From Opitutaceae bacterium (GTDB lineage: Bacteria; Verrucomicrobiota; Verrucomicrobiia; Opitutales; Opitutaceae), in assembly GCA_002713695.1 (NCBI GenBank), contig PAUB01000023.1, forward strand, positions 37,095 through 101,094: DNA of 64,000 nt. Direction: 5' to 3'. Under the pieces are notes generated by a model. The model saw only the letters and a list, made by a program, of their open reading frames with translations, was not told the DNA's origin and did not search any database. Positions 19,701 through 26,346 of this stretch are shown here, one piece after another. Each line of letters opens with the position of its first letter. Positions within the stretch are counted from its first letter, which is position 1. Made by a program: the position numbers and the translations under genes.

Positions 19701-21455
19701 GCGACCGACGACGCGCGCGGGGCATCAATGACTTCCGATCGCTACGTCATGCACGAGCTGCCGTTCGTCGGCGCAGCGGACCACGCAGGCACCATGGATT
19801 TCGACCCAAATGACTACACCGAGGGCGGCTCGAATTACTGGCGCATGTTCGAGGGTCAGCTACTCGGCAGTGGCTGGGCAGCGGACAGGTGGCCGATGTG
19901 CGCGTACGACACCGATCTCAGCTGCTCTCCCAGAGTCACTCCGTGGGTGGCCGGCACGCTGTCGGGTGGGCAACACACCGACGGCAGCAGCCCGTTCCAC
20001 GACCACGTCGGCGACAACGCGGCGGGCAACACCCGCCTGCTCGGCTGCATTCGCCTGGACTGCGCCAACCACGGCGCTTTCAGCTACCACCTCTACGGAC
20101 ACGACGGCACCAGCATAGGCCACACCCGCTGGGGACCGGAGAGCAACGACTTCGTTGCCGACAGCGCCTCCAACACGGACACCTCGCCTCGCTTCGCCGA
20201 CTACTGCGCGCGCAACAGTTTCGGCGGCGGCGGCGGGAGCCGCCTGCAGTCGAGCCCCACGGATCCGCCGAGAGAGTACCTGTTCGGAGACTCGCAAGGC
20301 GCCGGCGGACCGGACGAGCAGCTGCACTTTACGCACACAGAAAACAACCACGTCGGCGCACGAATCGGTGTCGGCGGCTTGGCTATGCTCTGGGATCCCT
20401 CGGACCCCGCAGCAAGCACGCAAACTCACGCCCAGTGGGACTTCGTTGGCAATAGCCCTAGTGTTCGTGGAGGTGGCGCAATGGGCGGACACGCCACGTC
20501 TGGCATCTTCGTGCCGCACGGCGGGTCGACGGTGGAGTCGCTGGTGACGCAGTTCAGGCACGTGCAGCTGTACGACCGAGCGCTCAGCGAGTCCGAGATG
20601 GCCGGCCTCGCCGAGCCGGACAACGAGTTCAACGTGGTCTCTTCGGCCTCGGAAGGGCCCACTCAGGTCACGGACGCGAACAACTACCCGTCCAACCAGA
20701 ACACCGCCGCCGACTACGCCGCGCTGCGGTCCGGGCGAGGCCGCCCTGGGCGGGTGGGCGCGCACGGCATCTCCCACCTGCGCGAGCGTGCCGAGAGCAA
20801 GCAGGAGAGGAGGAACAAGCTGCAGAAGCTGCGCCACGCCGCGCCTCGCAGCGGCGTGCAGGTGGTGGCAGTGAAGCGCGCGGTGTCGTCCGTGGCCGAC
20901 TTTGTGGAAGACAACTCCGAGTTCGCGGCTTCGGCTCCCGGTGACGGGTTCGGGTACACCGCCTTCTCGGTGTCGTGCCCCTCCGAGACGCCGCACTTCC
21001 ACTCCGAGAACCGCACGTGCCAGTCCTCGGTCGCGCACGTGGTGACGCACCAGGCGCCCACCACTCCACCCTCCTCGCCCGGAGGCGCTCCTTCCGCTCC
21101 TCCCTCCTCGCCGGCCGTCACTCCCACCGAAGCGGTGGAGGCGATGGAGGACGCGGCTCGCTCCGGGAGCGCGGAAGGCCAGGACGTCGCGTCGGCTTCT
21201 TCTTCTTCCGATTCTTCGGACGAGGCCGCCACCGAGGACGTCGCGCACACCAGCGACGACCACTCCACCGTGTTGGCCGAGGAAAACATCATGTGGATCG
21301 TGATCGCGTGCGTGGCGGCCCTGGTTTTGGTCGGTTTGTGCTGGTTCAGGAACCGCAACGGCGGCTACGAGATGCACGAAAACGTGCACCCAAAACCACA
21401 CCACGGAGCCGTATACAAGCGCGTGCGCTGCCGCGAGACCCTGCCCGAGTGGTGA
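7800..21455 (+). CDS. Giant 4551-residue type I membrane protein with repeated LamG/concanavalin-like domains
   Basis: This single unbroken frame of 13.7 kb is a candidate attachment or envelope protein. A signal peptide occupies residues 1-19 ('FVTCLLLSWQVLCAAE'). LamG-like jellyroll units recur, each with a strand such as 'VEFWVRP', a 'WTHLAFV' or 'WVHVVATW' strand, a 'VYVNG' turn and a closing 'DELRIW' or 'DDFRLFERAL' strand. Clear units lie near residues 270-500, 900-1115, 1600-1830 and 2040-2235; weaker ones lie near 2250-2520, 2600-2720, 2860-3040 and 3850-4270. A Pro/Ser/Thr stalk ('PTTPPSSPGGAPSAPPSSP') precedes a membrane helix near 4497-4516 and a short basic tail. LamG folds bind glycans or proteins, so host binding is a fair inference. 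Codon use is strongly GC3 except around 17.94-18.48 kb. Confidence 0.93.
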   Translation: MRARPFVTCLLLSWQVLCAAEFGTRIVAPSQGDTIKPTSFPQGAASTVYADNKRAVRLSAIFDNDFVLGDVGVARISLCFEKFHVDTQSTTCDWAPAQDGDGSQSKTLDSDGFYRHEGSTTRHLLRAQLTGNTLESFGTSSSRVRVLVSLFHVDDKSQSLDDPSGPNIVDGITYADSSATLVGTLKGTIVSFDVSGESETDFGSSLVEYGVKDDHESIDHEFRSSFSLDRVANGGSIRFTGNVPAESYLWRDGEAYLPLNPESAVGTEMTTVSMNRWAHDPFSATADEYSPNCDMTVEFWVRPISASGGCGAFLFHLDKTLTVSICGDPSGIDNLYGAALERDTCGYGPGRAGDCDDGFTGPGGLSVHTTVYSGGDDTAGEVFRHVLGGSSEELKTNAWTHLAFVRSNPGCGPGITFDLGNTEWSDKGEFVVYVNGQETFREADPARGFGKLANMPGDFSIGNLDTHPHLRLGRGFNGYMDELRIWSSARTESQIQQNLLKTVAARALAHEHLAASWTFDAAFSNSENATTSNYYRGSSSSFSTTLPDAQDYVPDFIALPPEKTGKYVPDQTTIYSEECKYDEAPNIPRHCTGVGGPTKGTQAHTLRDIVMHEVSGESPSISYGTKKRLSEGTWRFTVGTSYVPDKALLVDFHSFKNQLTHAVDKTINHPSKIRYPGSCSNRARMEQADVAWSTLWNNPCNASRFTFARKCKQRFSELDYLYTGSASTDDDAATRAEGWTGSIGTINKQLSDLNRNEYHDPNAHWATTYFTKDMSLSELSSCRVCDTDECRATGGSPDNDDLAVVLTENGNVVDNLLLHYTFENMAQSGDAVAMSTVVNEAPNPAAGSHARLCNHDNGGELCEDDDVSTQHVYGTAFKGHVSARVPTTVGASNSLYYRIPHNIYSGFVFPGSNCGTDPTTCDGGFSLWLRWKPNTDVVPDGYFMTSNDEGVGHVKHGWQGAFVTSNDKRYVVFISPHSSGLLVPGGTIASIPENVVAARDNADGRLGGAVCAEVTAQTSQNGWMHVAVSWLVGGYMALYVNGEQTTDNIVASNSAMSTELQGATVNNFFCIGGCATYTASQSYTMMPDVYFDDFRLFERALRADEAMDLYLSSSFYRGKLSSRLVSKVSNDEAASPASEELYSFASYQFGISMLGSYGSVSLFQARTFDFQAAFRSATFSDDNHLVLTVDTYVRHIDSTYNNKQTTKLGSAMVVSFPDTTKDGEYETWGHGGQPTQQFWFNADVDTSGRNENFYCKAQRDGSSPGPVNCPFDFDIVSPETVTCQSSLPLDRPTALASKTADDYCYQRWTLRTGMNGDTGSKAPIPSLVTDFVGKIPLRFSQMWKPTAAGAYEKRGGDEHLEVTLTVDVRRSALDEELSGNQMSTFDTKRTRTYADIAMQNERSTFVRGESVYADLRLDIPGVDSADGDSDDFWNDERNWWALDVAEASVCASVDPSAVPLPYDSFNSGSTGCNTPGFVENKLLVFARTDDQIPTSADLATDSTLPNHAMQASAGFDALPRGDGDVVQITSSTSSIFEIDADRIGLVLDDSAALAYRLNRNNPVSTFGDARAKIGVASVVVGSQLRTEHSALRIKGTVDLHSDAHNLDSKNNAWSTYLGWSGTGSVAMWFKVLGKNDPTATPTTPSLPAGIMSDGSGNTFALLLDSDSASCDDAKLTFRPWSETDDNHWDSPSVDLGSLGVKCDDWVHVVATWDWGAGCSHKNARDGQCAVTAALHVNGGDEARTTTEIADGTLRSSTKETSLAAGDPSAVPPVPARHPMFYWPTNAAAPFTAAVGAGALYVPSFAANSFSSAASTWIAVEDVRLFLGTALSSQHAHMLHAESSLAASGLPSKFYGLSGTFNSKIIDRRYFDWSSETGISFPVAPLVTDGANLFLEMKYEVSVNDDIFYKPSMHEFELSTEMLAFDGAGLVNVRRVGNAHFSFEHDLLDIHPPGASVGSVVHTKWDGKVGNHWIPKYTRSHHLQGLALRVDSYAGRYGCTDTAGCSVIETSGDSMWRGFYAVPIETTTDVADPPVSWDEANGAVCLWTQVHNDACTIGGCGGAEAAARAAARQRLRQRVFTVFDKADPVDAAVEIFLEPADDSGAEYQAHAAVAGNTVTAALHRFTKNEWVHVCVAWSNSSDVTLFLNGNERDSATGGTITFAAGGLGTDLLNERSGVECLKSGSPEPCDYDGAFFVGLPRVQDTNSDVPNAQVFDVDDIRIFSEALTEDDVKAVMLNTAGDHVVFFSDYEEDEPVLGANLVAHTATNYQQQFAGTDACGNDALVANQKCGFRIVADVVLDEHDKGGVLVSRLAQGSSDVDTKAAYHMTIGSSKLVGSTPTRTLKACVGSWLSERFDPYDSTPGANQAGQVLCAEVSIDHNKFGGKMHSEDGDASSGVILRFEMAYTREFTDVSSSPGGTDTLTVKARNAADTHGADGTASLPFGFETAPASNAHALAGLASNGDLVPTLTGERVPYAAGPGERTHIGTHYSDSVGTGSVLDADESIGTFQGRIAHMSFYSTPKDPSGGSSMVIPIYNDHARGTQAYFDFDGRRESALLADKSSNALVGNLVNFNQRGQLQLPGAPSGYFTGETRFKMTDIEGGALSTSTTEFWVRLSVGVCPETADDGADCEAEEFAPVGSMWGTGGGSSPAGRYAAQIDTVSSSWKYDTVILYRAHGSSGSPSAPITSASEKKAWIKLEVRLDTDQCLYAAGWCSNVFIHGTNTRVRIVGKSHIGVVDSRAMQAKYLPNLGSQGEPLQAYPLTYGTPYEFDDSVMVPAHTQSYQNFKVADGSTFGTWSAIGAPSLSFSGGVHVQNGVSAYSIESVSSIPVASLEAADATEVTAAHKLPSTFAMPMRAAASVGGDFGKGAGFTVCGLFRFSGARCTAACRGGQRLISIFGAKTTSAPSEKDGTFAYAADDNHRFGDATKDAFSNLFLRCEDDGARFVEIQHDPNHDATHPTNVIVHKHTDDQAFGRLGGDYDAYHQICWERSKTAEGRGRSAVSVDGNRYFSEVVGTDEDPLHYGLSDHNLLNSEESSEATEAYLGQSVGLVAAADVLYSHISVLMLGGYGSSAASVFTGAGSNGGLSPNQIKEEVASAHIVLPGKVKDVVAWTWGGNVPACKIVGDGAASMYPSSPCATDISTKLMFWMGPSRMDQFAYTNKMQDVGYQCATDAIARTTSDGTHYATSPTESGCVGSDRVLSSAVPGHENTNDGFKHPGYSTAYYIKNAQSEQSLYPTVAGHYSAASALCSASSAIGNVSAVGGGGSVAAGGSGGGAATGRSPNLKVFLYPSANAADGGAFTPDGTNPSSYTTRANGAVDYDFLQDSGMFQLANNGAGNTPVSFGWNKPVWEDATFPNNALLDGSSPGVHLKLYDECLLPTKAGGVTVSSFEDIWASGTRYVMSYSDASLVTAWIAEFSGAGAPQSFVNADGTVNRWNGDGLRDTRDAGAWRRTKWDVDAGWSKTVCADMHGTTLDRDNTIVRLENLEFVNSGLAGDVGFSTHVYQLIARGDCFMSTNELGGDVFCCEVTAPETGDVAFFLKGWDGALFSLRHAVYFATPSTTAPVLGTFSRVRELACHASGGNVTTGVAKCPPGGQFATSTQHNPYTWSMQACVNYDKSSLTPVAPFTHLNDNVRGSNEDALHFLYTDSLVTKFALDADAVASELDIWKPATKDDLTLQQTQAPGAGMKDFLQGGVYFECYKEGEHMPPMSTYTGGSLTDAQCAAGTAGRFPKATTPGPGEGATADTACIAADALSLSDPSSTTTDCTDTDADNCCAIADWNPSIGNLPAHTSYHCSSCSASGPSARQKLAHPMGQSVRFGFEEPEPKTAEPWYAPDPDDPGTAGSFNGADGSFTYCASFRMLPAANKADCKDDTCRAAWPFVDWKRYGTEDQDDSEEDSGSAQGQYYKTSSEVLRVKNVFRDDNDQWQDAILGVSYDAATSTQAANGYSMTVAYMDAAADSLYAATDDARGASMTSDRYVMHELPFVGAADHAGTMDFDPNDYTEGGSNYWRMFEGQLLGSGWAADRWPMCAYDTDLSCSPRVTPWVAGTLSGGQHTDGSSPFHDHVGDNAAGNTRLLGCIRLDCANHGAFSYHLYGHDGTSIGHTRWGPESNDFVADSASNTDTSPRFADYCARNSFGGGGGSRLQSSPTDPPREYLFGDSQGAGGPDEQLHFTHTENNHVGARIGVGGLAMLWDPSDPAASTQTHAQWDFVGNSPSVRGGGAMGGHATSGIFVPHGGSTVESLVTQFRHVQLYDRALSESEMAGLAEPDNEFNVVSSASEGPTQVTDANNYPSNQNTAADYAALRSGRGRPGRVGAHGISHLRERAESKQERRNKLQKLRHAAPRSGVQVVAVKRAVSSVADFVEDNSEFAASAPGDGFGYTAFSVSCPSETPHFHSENRTCQSSVAHVVTHQAPTTPPSSPGGAPSAPPSSPAVTPTEAVEAMEDAARSGSAEGQDVASASSSSDSSDEAATEDVAHTSDDHSTVLAEENIMWIVIACVAALVLVGLCWFRNRNGGYEMHENVHPKPHHGAVYKRVRCRETLPEW

Positions 21456-21549
21456 GCGTGGTGGACCGCGAACCGCACATACACACACTCTCTCCCCCAC
21501 CCCCTCCCCCACAACACCAAAAAAACGAACAAAGGGCTCGCGTGAGACG

Positions 21550-22452
21550 ATGTCGAAGCTGTACACGCTGGGCGAATTTCACAAGCTGGCCAAGTCCACG
21601 AGAGACAAGGAGTGCAGGAAGAGGCTGCTGTTTATGCACAAGCAGTTCCAGTGCCAGCACGTGTGCGGTGTCGCGAGCACGCCTTTGCTCCCGATGAACG
21701 TGCGTCACATGTTTGCGAGGAACACCAAGATGGTGCTCGACGGTGTGCGTGACGTCCGAACGATCGCGTCGCTCTTCGCGTTCGTGAAGTGGTACGGGCG
21801 CAACCGTGTCGTGCGGAAGCTGTCGAAGAAGGAGCTCGGACACTGGCTCGTGCTGTGCGTGAACACGCTCGTGCACATCCAAGGGTTCTCCCGCGACGGC
21901 GACGACGGCTCGGAGCGGCGAGCGGCCACGTGTGCATGGTTCCTGGCCCACGTCCGAGGAGATACGTCGCGGTGCTCGCACCGGACTCAGCTGAGTTTGC
22001 ACTACACGGTGTCGAGAGGCAGAGCGGCCACCGCCGCCACCACCACGACATCGCAAGGAACGTTCGACGAGGTCGTGGAGTTTTTGGACAGCGTAGTCGG
22101 CACTCGCGAGCACAGCGCACCTTTTTGGTTCGACACGAGCCTCTCTTTTCGAGAGGCTCCCAGAGTACGCGCGCTGTGCGAGTGGTCGCGCGCGCTCGTC
22201 CGGTCTCTGCTCGGGGACACGACGAACCTCCTGCTGGTCGTGTTGTTCAGTCGACACGTGCAGGTGTTCCGCGACCCCGAAGCCGAGAAGCGGACCACGA
22301 CTGTGGCGGTCGTAGTGCGCTCGAAAACGGACGACACCCCCAACGACGCGATCGTAGAAATGTTGCATTCACATGAATTGATGAGCACGGACAAGGAACT
22401 TTTTTTCTTCAACGTGACGTTACGTAAAGACCGTGGCCTCTACGTCGCGTAG
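21550..22452 (+). CDS. Unknown 300-residue protein
   Basis: It starts at the ATG at 21550, 94 bases after the giant gene. The N-terminal third is basic and helical ('EFHKLAKSTRDKECRKRLLF') with several Cys and His. A low-complexity 'ATAATTTTSQ' linker lies near residues 160-170, and the C-terminal part has hydrophobic strands ('LLLVVLFSRHVQVF', 'TVAVVVRSK'). There is no signal peptide, membrane helix or recognised motif. It could be a tegument-like or DNA-interacting protein, but nothing in the sequence decides this. Confidence 0.72.
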   Translation: MSKLYTLGEFHKLAKSTRDKECRKRLLFMHKQFQCQHVCGVASTPLLPMNVRHMFARNTKMVLDGVRDVRTIASLFAFVKWYGRNRVVRKLSKKELGHWLVLCVNTLVHIQGFSRDGDDGSERRAATCAWFLAHVRGDTSRCSHRTQLSLHYTVSRGRAATAATTTTSQGTFDEVVEFLDSVVGTREHSAPFWFDTSLSFREAPRVRALCEWSRALVRSLLGDTTNLLLVVLFSRHVQVFRDPEAEKRTTTVAVVVRSKTDDTPNDAIVEMLHSHELMSTDKELFFFNVTLRKDRGLYVA

Positions 22453-22464
22453 AGGCGGTCGGCA

Positions 22465-22489
22465 AGAGAGAGAGAGAGAGAGAGAGAGA
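22465..22489. repeat. (GA)n simple repeat after the 300-residue gene
   Basis: An uninterrupted AG dinucleotide run just after the stop codon. Such tracts recur between genes in this genome. Confidence 0.9.
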
Positions 22490-22661
22490 AAGTAGCAAAC
22501 TTCTGAGCACGACAATTTAGGACTGGAATTGCTTTAAAAAAAACAATACGATTGTTCGATACTTTCTAGCGACCCGTCAGACGTGTCGGGTTCGTGTGTG
22601 CTGTCGTCCGGCACGCACACACACGACAGCCCGTGGCTGCTTGTTCGCTCTTCTTTTGTTG

Positions 22662-23981
22662 ATGATGTTCGGCAGCCCACAATGCGTGTCGCCTGGCGCG
22701 CCCCTGTTCATGGTCATCAAGTACGATAAACAGGTGTCGCTGTTTGTGCCTGAAAAGGGGGCCACAGTCGTGATCCTCGTTTTGGAGTCGATAGACGGAT
22801 TTGCGGCGGCTGCTGGACAGGAACTCACACCGTTGGGCAATCTCCTGCCGAGGCTGGCGACGTTTGTGGGCGCAAACTACACAAGCGGCCAGCTGTCGTC
22901 CGTGGAGGTCACGGTGGCGGCTTGCACCATCGACGAAGGCAGCCATCGCAACGGCACGCACCAGCGTGCCGTGGCCTTCAGGTTCCCTTTTGTGCACGGG
23001 GCAGATCTGGAACCGGAGAGATTCAACAATGGCCAGGAAAACCTCTGGGTCTTTTCTGGCATTTACTCCGGTAAGTTCTTGAGCATGCCCTTCGACCCAG
23101 TGGACACTGAGATCATCAACCACCTGGTGTCCACACGTGGCGGACTCGTTCCGCCGCCGCCTCCGCCGCTGCGTCAGCAGACGTATGCTGTTCCACACCA
23201 ACAGCCCGCTTCTTACCGACAACAGCAGTCGACACCACGGCAGGTGGTGCTGCCGACTCGGCAGCTGTCGTCGCTGAGTGGTGTGCAAAGAAACGGTGAC
23301 GGCGCGCACAACCACAGCCAGCAAAGTAAGAAGACGCTGTTGGTAAGACCAGCGGTGTCGGTGGCACCCGTGGAGCGTTCGAATGGTGGCAACAGCTGTG
23401 GCGACACGGAGGACACGGACGACAAGTTGCTGGTTGCCTTTACGAAAGACATGGAGACGTCGTGTCACACCAGGCTGCAGCAGTATTACGCAGAGCAGTA
23501 CGGCCACGAACACTGCGAGCCGGGGCGTCTGCGGGAGTTGATGCAGCTTATGCCAGCCGACCAGAAGAAGCAGGTGGGGGTGGCAAGGGAGATTGTTAAA
23601 ACGCTACACCACGAGGTGCAGAAGCGGTTTGCAGAGGAAGGCAAGCGCAACGGCAAGGGGGTGCTGTGGCCTGGAGTGGAGAAATGTGGCGAGAAGACAA
23701 AGACAAAGTACGAGAAGAAGGTGTACATGCTCGGACGTTCCTTTGACGAGAACGGTGAGGTGGTTTGGGACGAAGATGTGCTTGAAAAGATCACCACACT
23801 GATGAAGACGGATCGGCTGTTCGGAGCTGTGCACCAGTTTGTGCGAATGACCATGGCGAACAAGCTCGCGAAGAGCACCAACGGCACGAGCTTGGGTGGA
23901 GCCGCCCATCCGACTCGGTGGATGCGATGGGAGAATCTCAACGCCGCCTTTGTGACGGTGTGCGGGTGGCAAGTGGCGTGA
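22662..23981 (+). CDS. Unknown 439-residue two-domain protein with a proline-rich linker
   Basis: The start is taken at the ATG at 22662 (a second ATG follows at 22665); upstream frame codons read GTG and CTG and are unlikely starts. The N-terminal 150 residues look like a beta-rich globular domain ('PLFMVIKYDKQVSLFVPEKG'). A linker with seven consecutive Pro and many Gln/Ser follows (about 165-225). The C-terminal half is charged and helical, with 'MPADQKKQVGVAREIVKTLH' and several Cys. Codon use is noticeably less GC-biased than in the neighbouring genes. No family was recognised; a regulatory or DNA-associated role is only a guess. Confidence 0.75.
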   Translation: MMFGSPQCVSPGAPLFMVIKYDKQVSLFVPEKGATVVILVLESIDGFAAAAGQELTPLGNLLPRLATFVGANYTSGQLSSVEVTVAACTIDEGSHRNGTHQRAVAFRFPFVHGADLEPERFNNGQENLWVFSGIYSGKFLSMPFDPVDTEIINHLVSTRGGLVPPPPPPLRQQTYAVPHQQPASYRQQQSTPRQVVLPTRQLSSLSGVQRNGDGAHNHSQQSKKTLLVRPAVSVAPVERSNGGNSCGDTEDTDDKLLVAFTKDMETSCHTRLQQYYAEQYGHEHCEPGRLRELMQLMPADQKKQVGVAREIVKTLHHEVQKRFAEEGKRNGKGVLWPGVEKCGEKTKTKYEKKVYMLGRSFDENGEVVWDEDVLEKITTLMKTDRLFGAVHQFVRMTMANKLAKSTNGTSLGGAAHPTRWMRWENLNAAFVTVCGWQVA

Positions 23982-24029
23982 AAAGAAGAAGAAGGAAGAA
24001 GAAGGAAGTGAGTCGCTGTGCTTGTTGCT

Positions 24030-24980
24030 TCAGGAGGTCTTGTGGTGGTTGCTGCTGTGGCTGTTGTTTCCGTGAGGGTGCGTGGCCTGTGCAAGCGACG
24101 GAGCGGGCGGGCGCAGCAACGCCTGAGCGCTGCTGGCAAAGCTGCGTGTGACGCCCGCGACGTCGTACTCGGTCTTGGCCAACTCGGTCTTGTTCACAAC
24201 CGCAACTCCCGCCTCCAGCACCTCCAAACTCCACGCGTAGAACCACCACAGTCGCTTTTCCCTGCCCACGAACATGACCCACTGCGTCACGACCAGTCCG
24301 ACCAGTCCGATGCCACACACGCACAGCATCCAGTTGTGTGCGGTGAGCGCCGAGGCGCTTTTTTCATCGCACGCGGTGCCTTCGCCGAACGTCCGCTCAA
24401 CGTAGTCGCCGCGCACCGCGATCACCAGCGCGACCATCGCACTCCACAGAATCTGCAGACCGAACACGACACGTACTTGCCAGAGATTGAACTTGACTTT
24501 CGGCCGTTTGTTGGCCGGCACGCCTCGGACGGCGGCCACGAGAGCGTCGGTGTAAGTAACGGTCTGTTCGTACATGTTGGTCACGCGGCTGCGGTAGATC
24601 GTGCCGAACGACATGATCATGTAGCCGGTCGTGTCCAGCAGCCACACGAACCAAGTCCGTGCCGACTCGCTGTTCCGGCACTGGCTCATCGTCGTCGCCA
24701 GCAGGAGGCCGGCGAACACGTACAGCAGCACCTTTATCGTGCTGATGGTGGTGCTGAGCGCGTTCCGAGGCTTGGACTGGATCAGCAGCTTGGCCTGCAC
24801 GATCTCCTCCTGCTGCTTGCTCAGGTCGAACCCTCGCAGCTCTTTGAGTCCGTCCAGTTCGAGGTACTTGCCAGGGTCGCCTATTCGCTCGCCCGCGCCC
24901 GGGCGCTGCGCGGTGATTTGGCGCCGCCACACGCTCAGCGCGACCCGCCTCAGCTCGGTCGGCACGCCGTCCTCGTCCAT
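24030..24980 (-). CDS. Four-helix membrane protein (316 residues)
   Basis: It starts at the ATG at 24980, about 90 bases after a TATAAAAG element on the minus strand. A cytoplasmic-looking N-terminal region of about 95 residues is followed by hydrophobic segments near 100-118 ('IKVLLYVFAGLLLATTM'), 130-148 ('WFVWLLDTTGYMIMSFG'), 190-208 ('FGLQILWSAMVALVIAV') and 238-256 ('CVCGIGLVGLVVTQWVMFV'). A polar Asn/His/Ser tail ends it. The arrangement resembles the four-helix proteins at 3654..4307 and 32374..33027, although sequence identity is not evident by eye. The function is unknown. Confidence 0.8.
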   Translation of the reverse strand: MDEDGVPTELRRVALSVWRRQITAQRPGAGERIGDPGKYLELDGLKELRGFDLSKQQEEIVQAKLLIQSKPRNALSTTISTIKVLLYVFAGLLLATTMSQCRNSESARTWFVWLLDTTGYMIMSFGTIYRSRVTNMYEQTVTYTDALVAAVRGVPANKRPKVKFNLWQVRVVFGLQILWSAMVALVIAVRGDYVERTFGEGTACDEKSASALTAHNWMLCVCGIGLVGLVVTQWVMFVGREKRLWWFYAWSLEVLEAGVAVVNKTELAKTEYDVAGVTRSFASSAQALLRPPAPSLAQATHPHGNNSHSSNHHKTS

Positions 24981-25062
24981 CTGCACCGGGGAAAACCGCG
25001 GCGCGCGCTTTCGGACGGAAGGACGGACGGACGGACACTGTCCCGTGTGCGTGTGCGTACGT

Positions 25063-25075
25063 ATACTTTTATATG
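25063..25075 (-). promoter_or_regulatory. TATA box of the 316-residue membrane protein gene
   Basis: On the minus strand the sequence reads ATATAAAAGTATA, about 85-95 bases before the ATG at 24980. Confidence 0.55.
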
Positions 25076-25148
25076 CACAGAGAGTAGTTGCACAGCGTGC
25101 CACGAGCTGACGGTATTCTACACGACCGGCTCAGTTTCGCGGAGCGAG

Positions 25149-25718
25149 TCAGTGCGGCTGCTGCGATCGCAACAGCCGCACTCGGTGCATCAGGCTCTCG
25201 ACATACACGTGCTGGGAGGCACCTTCCTTGCCCAGTGCAAGGAAGTAATCCCGCAGCGCACACGACCCGTCCGCCCATGTCCGCATGTCGTGGTGTATCA
25301 TGTAGAGCAGAAACTCCACAAGTCGGTCGTGCTTTGCTCCGTGAGCGAGTCGTTCGTGCTCGTGCTCGGCCGTCTGAGCGAGTCGTTCGTGCCAAGCCGC
25401 TGTGGGCACAAGGCGTTCGTACCACCACACCTGTTCCGTCTTGCCAAGGCACTTGCGATCGAGCAACGGTAGGTTTACACAGTGATCCTTGGGCAACAGT
25501 GCCAGCACAATCGCTTTCGGAAGAGCTACTGAGGGCAGCCGTGGCTGTGTGAGCGGTGATGGCTGTGTGAGCGGCGTGTCCAACAACGACCCGCTTTGCA
25601 GCAACTCGTCCAGCAACTCCTCGTCCAGCAACTCCTCGTCCAGCAACTCCTCGTCCAGCAGTACCGTGCTGCTGTGGTCGCCGTGTGCTTGCATCTGGGA
25701 GGCTCGCGTGGATGTCAT
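25149..25718 (-). CDS. Unknown 189-residue protein with a Leu-Asp-Glu-Glu-Leu repeat
   Basis: I take the ATG at 25718; an in-frame ATG at 25781 would add 21 residues encoded by AT-rich and GT-repeat sequence that looks like leader. Residues 18-40 are a pentapeptide repeat 'LLDEELLDEELLDEELLDEL' encoded by a 15-base tandem repeat. The rest is a soluble, His- and Trp-containing domain ('TEQVWWYERLVPTAAWHERL', 'LLYMIHHDMRTWADGS'). No catalytic or binding motif was recognised. Repeat number could vary between isolates. Confidence 0.65.
   Translation of the reverse strand: MTSTRASQMQAHGDHSSTVLLDEELLDEELLDEELLDELLQSGSLLDTPLTQPSPLTQPRLPSVALPKAIVLALLPKDHCVNLPLLDRKCLGKTEQVWWYERLVPTAAWHERLAQTAEHEHERLAHGAKHDRLVEFLLYMIHHDMRTWADGSCALRDYFLALGKEGASQHVYVESLMHRVRLLRSQQPH
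25599..25660. repeat. 15-base tandem repeat encoding LDEEL
   Basis: About four copies of CAGCAACTCCTCGTC (plus-strand sense), the first lacking three bases. It lies in frame near the N-terminus of the 189-residue protein on the minus strand. Confidence 0.85.
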
Positions 25719-25986
25719 GGGGAGCACACACACGCACACAGGTCCCCACAATGCGAAAAAATACGATATCGTATGTGACATGACGTTTTAACTGCGGATT
25801 TGGGTTACACACGCACTCAGCCCGTGCTCACGAGCTGCGTGTGTGTCGTTAGAAAATTGTACAGGTGTATGCTATACATACGATCGTTGGTGATTAAGTC
25901 GCGTGGCGATGCGCGAGTGCGCTCTGTTCAGAATTTGAATCGATCGGGCTCGTGGTGTGTGTGTTATCGCACGACGACGCATTCAG

Positions 25987-26346
25987 ATGCAGCACATTCA
26001 TCCGCAGCCGATCGTGATGCACGTCGCCCAGCAGCCCTCCGTCGGTGTTCCCTGTCGAAAGGTGGGTTGCGCGGAGGGGCCGCGGTGCTCCGAGGAATTC
26101 CTGGTGTCGCTCGAGGACAGCCACCGCATCTTTGACACACCGGGGGGCGAGTCTGTCTTGGTTGCACAACCCGACGGGTTGTTGGTTCCACTTCGGTGCA
26201 TGCGATGCACCAAGGCACTGAGGATCCGCGGCACGACTCGCGCTACCGCCGCCGATGCCGCAAAACCGGACACCCTGGCAGCGACCGCGGCCCGTGCTCC
26301 TCCTCCGCCTCAGGCGACGCCCCAGCGACGGGACCAGGCGATCTGA
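25987..26346 (+). CDS. Small Cys-containing protein (119 residues)
   Basis: It begins at the ATG at 25987. The product has Cys at 'VPCRKVGCAEGPRC' and a pair 'LRCMRCTK', spaced as in a small zinc-binding fold, then an Ala/Pro-rich tail. Codons in the central part follow the host-like GC3 bias. Its 3' end overlaps the end of a convergent minus-strand gene by 37 bases. Minus-strand frames over the same stretch are open but lack convincing starts. Function unknown. Confidence 0.5.
   Translation: MQHIHPQPIVMHVAQQPSVGVPCRKVGCAEGPRCSEEFLVSLEDSHRIFDTPGGESVLVAQPDGLLVPLRCMRCTKALRIRGTTRATAADAAKPDTLAATAARAPPPPQATPQRRDQAI

Noticed and set aside
25430..25460. 'LGKT' in the 189-residue protein as a Walker A of the missing terminase exon
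   Set aside because: The surrounding residues do not fit a P-loop and the gene is 22 kb away with its own start and stop.
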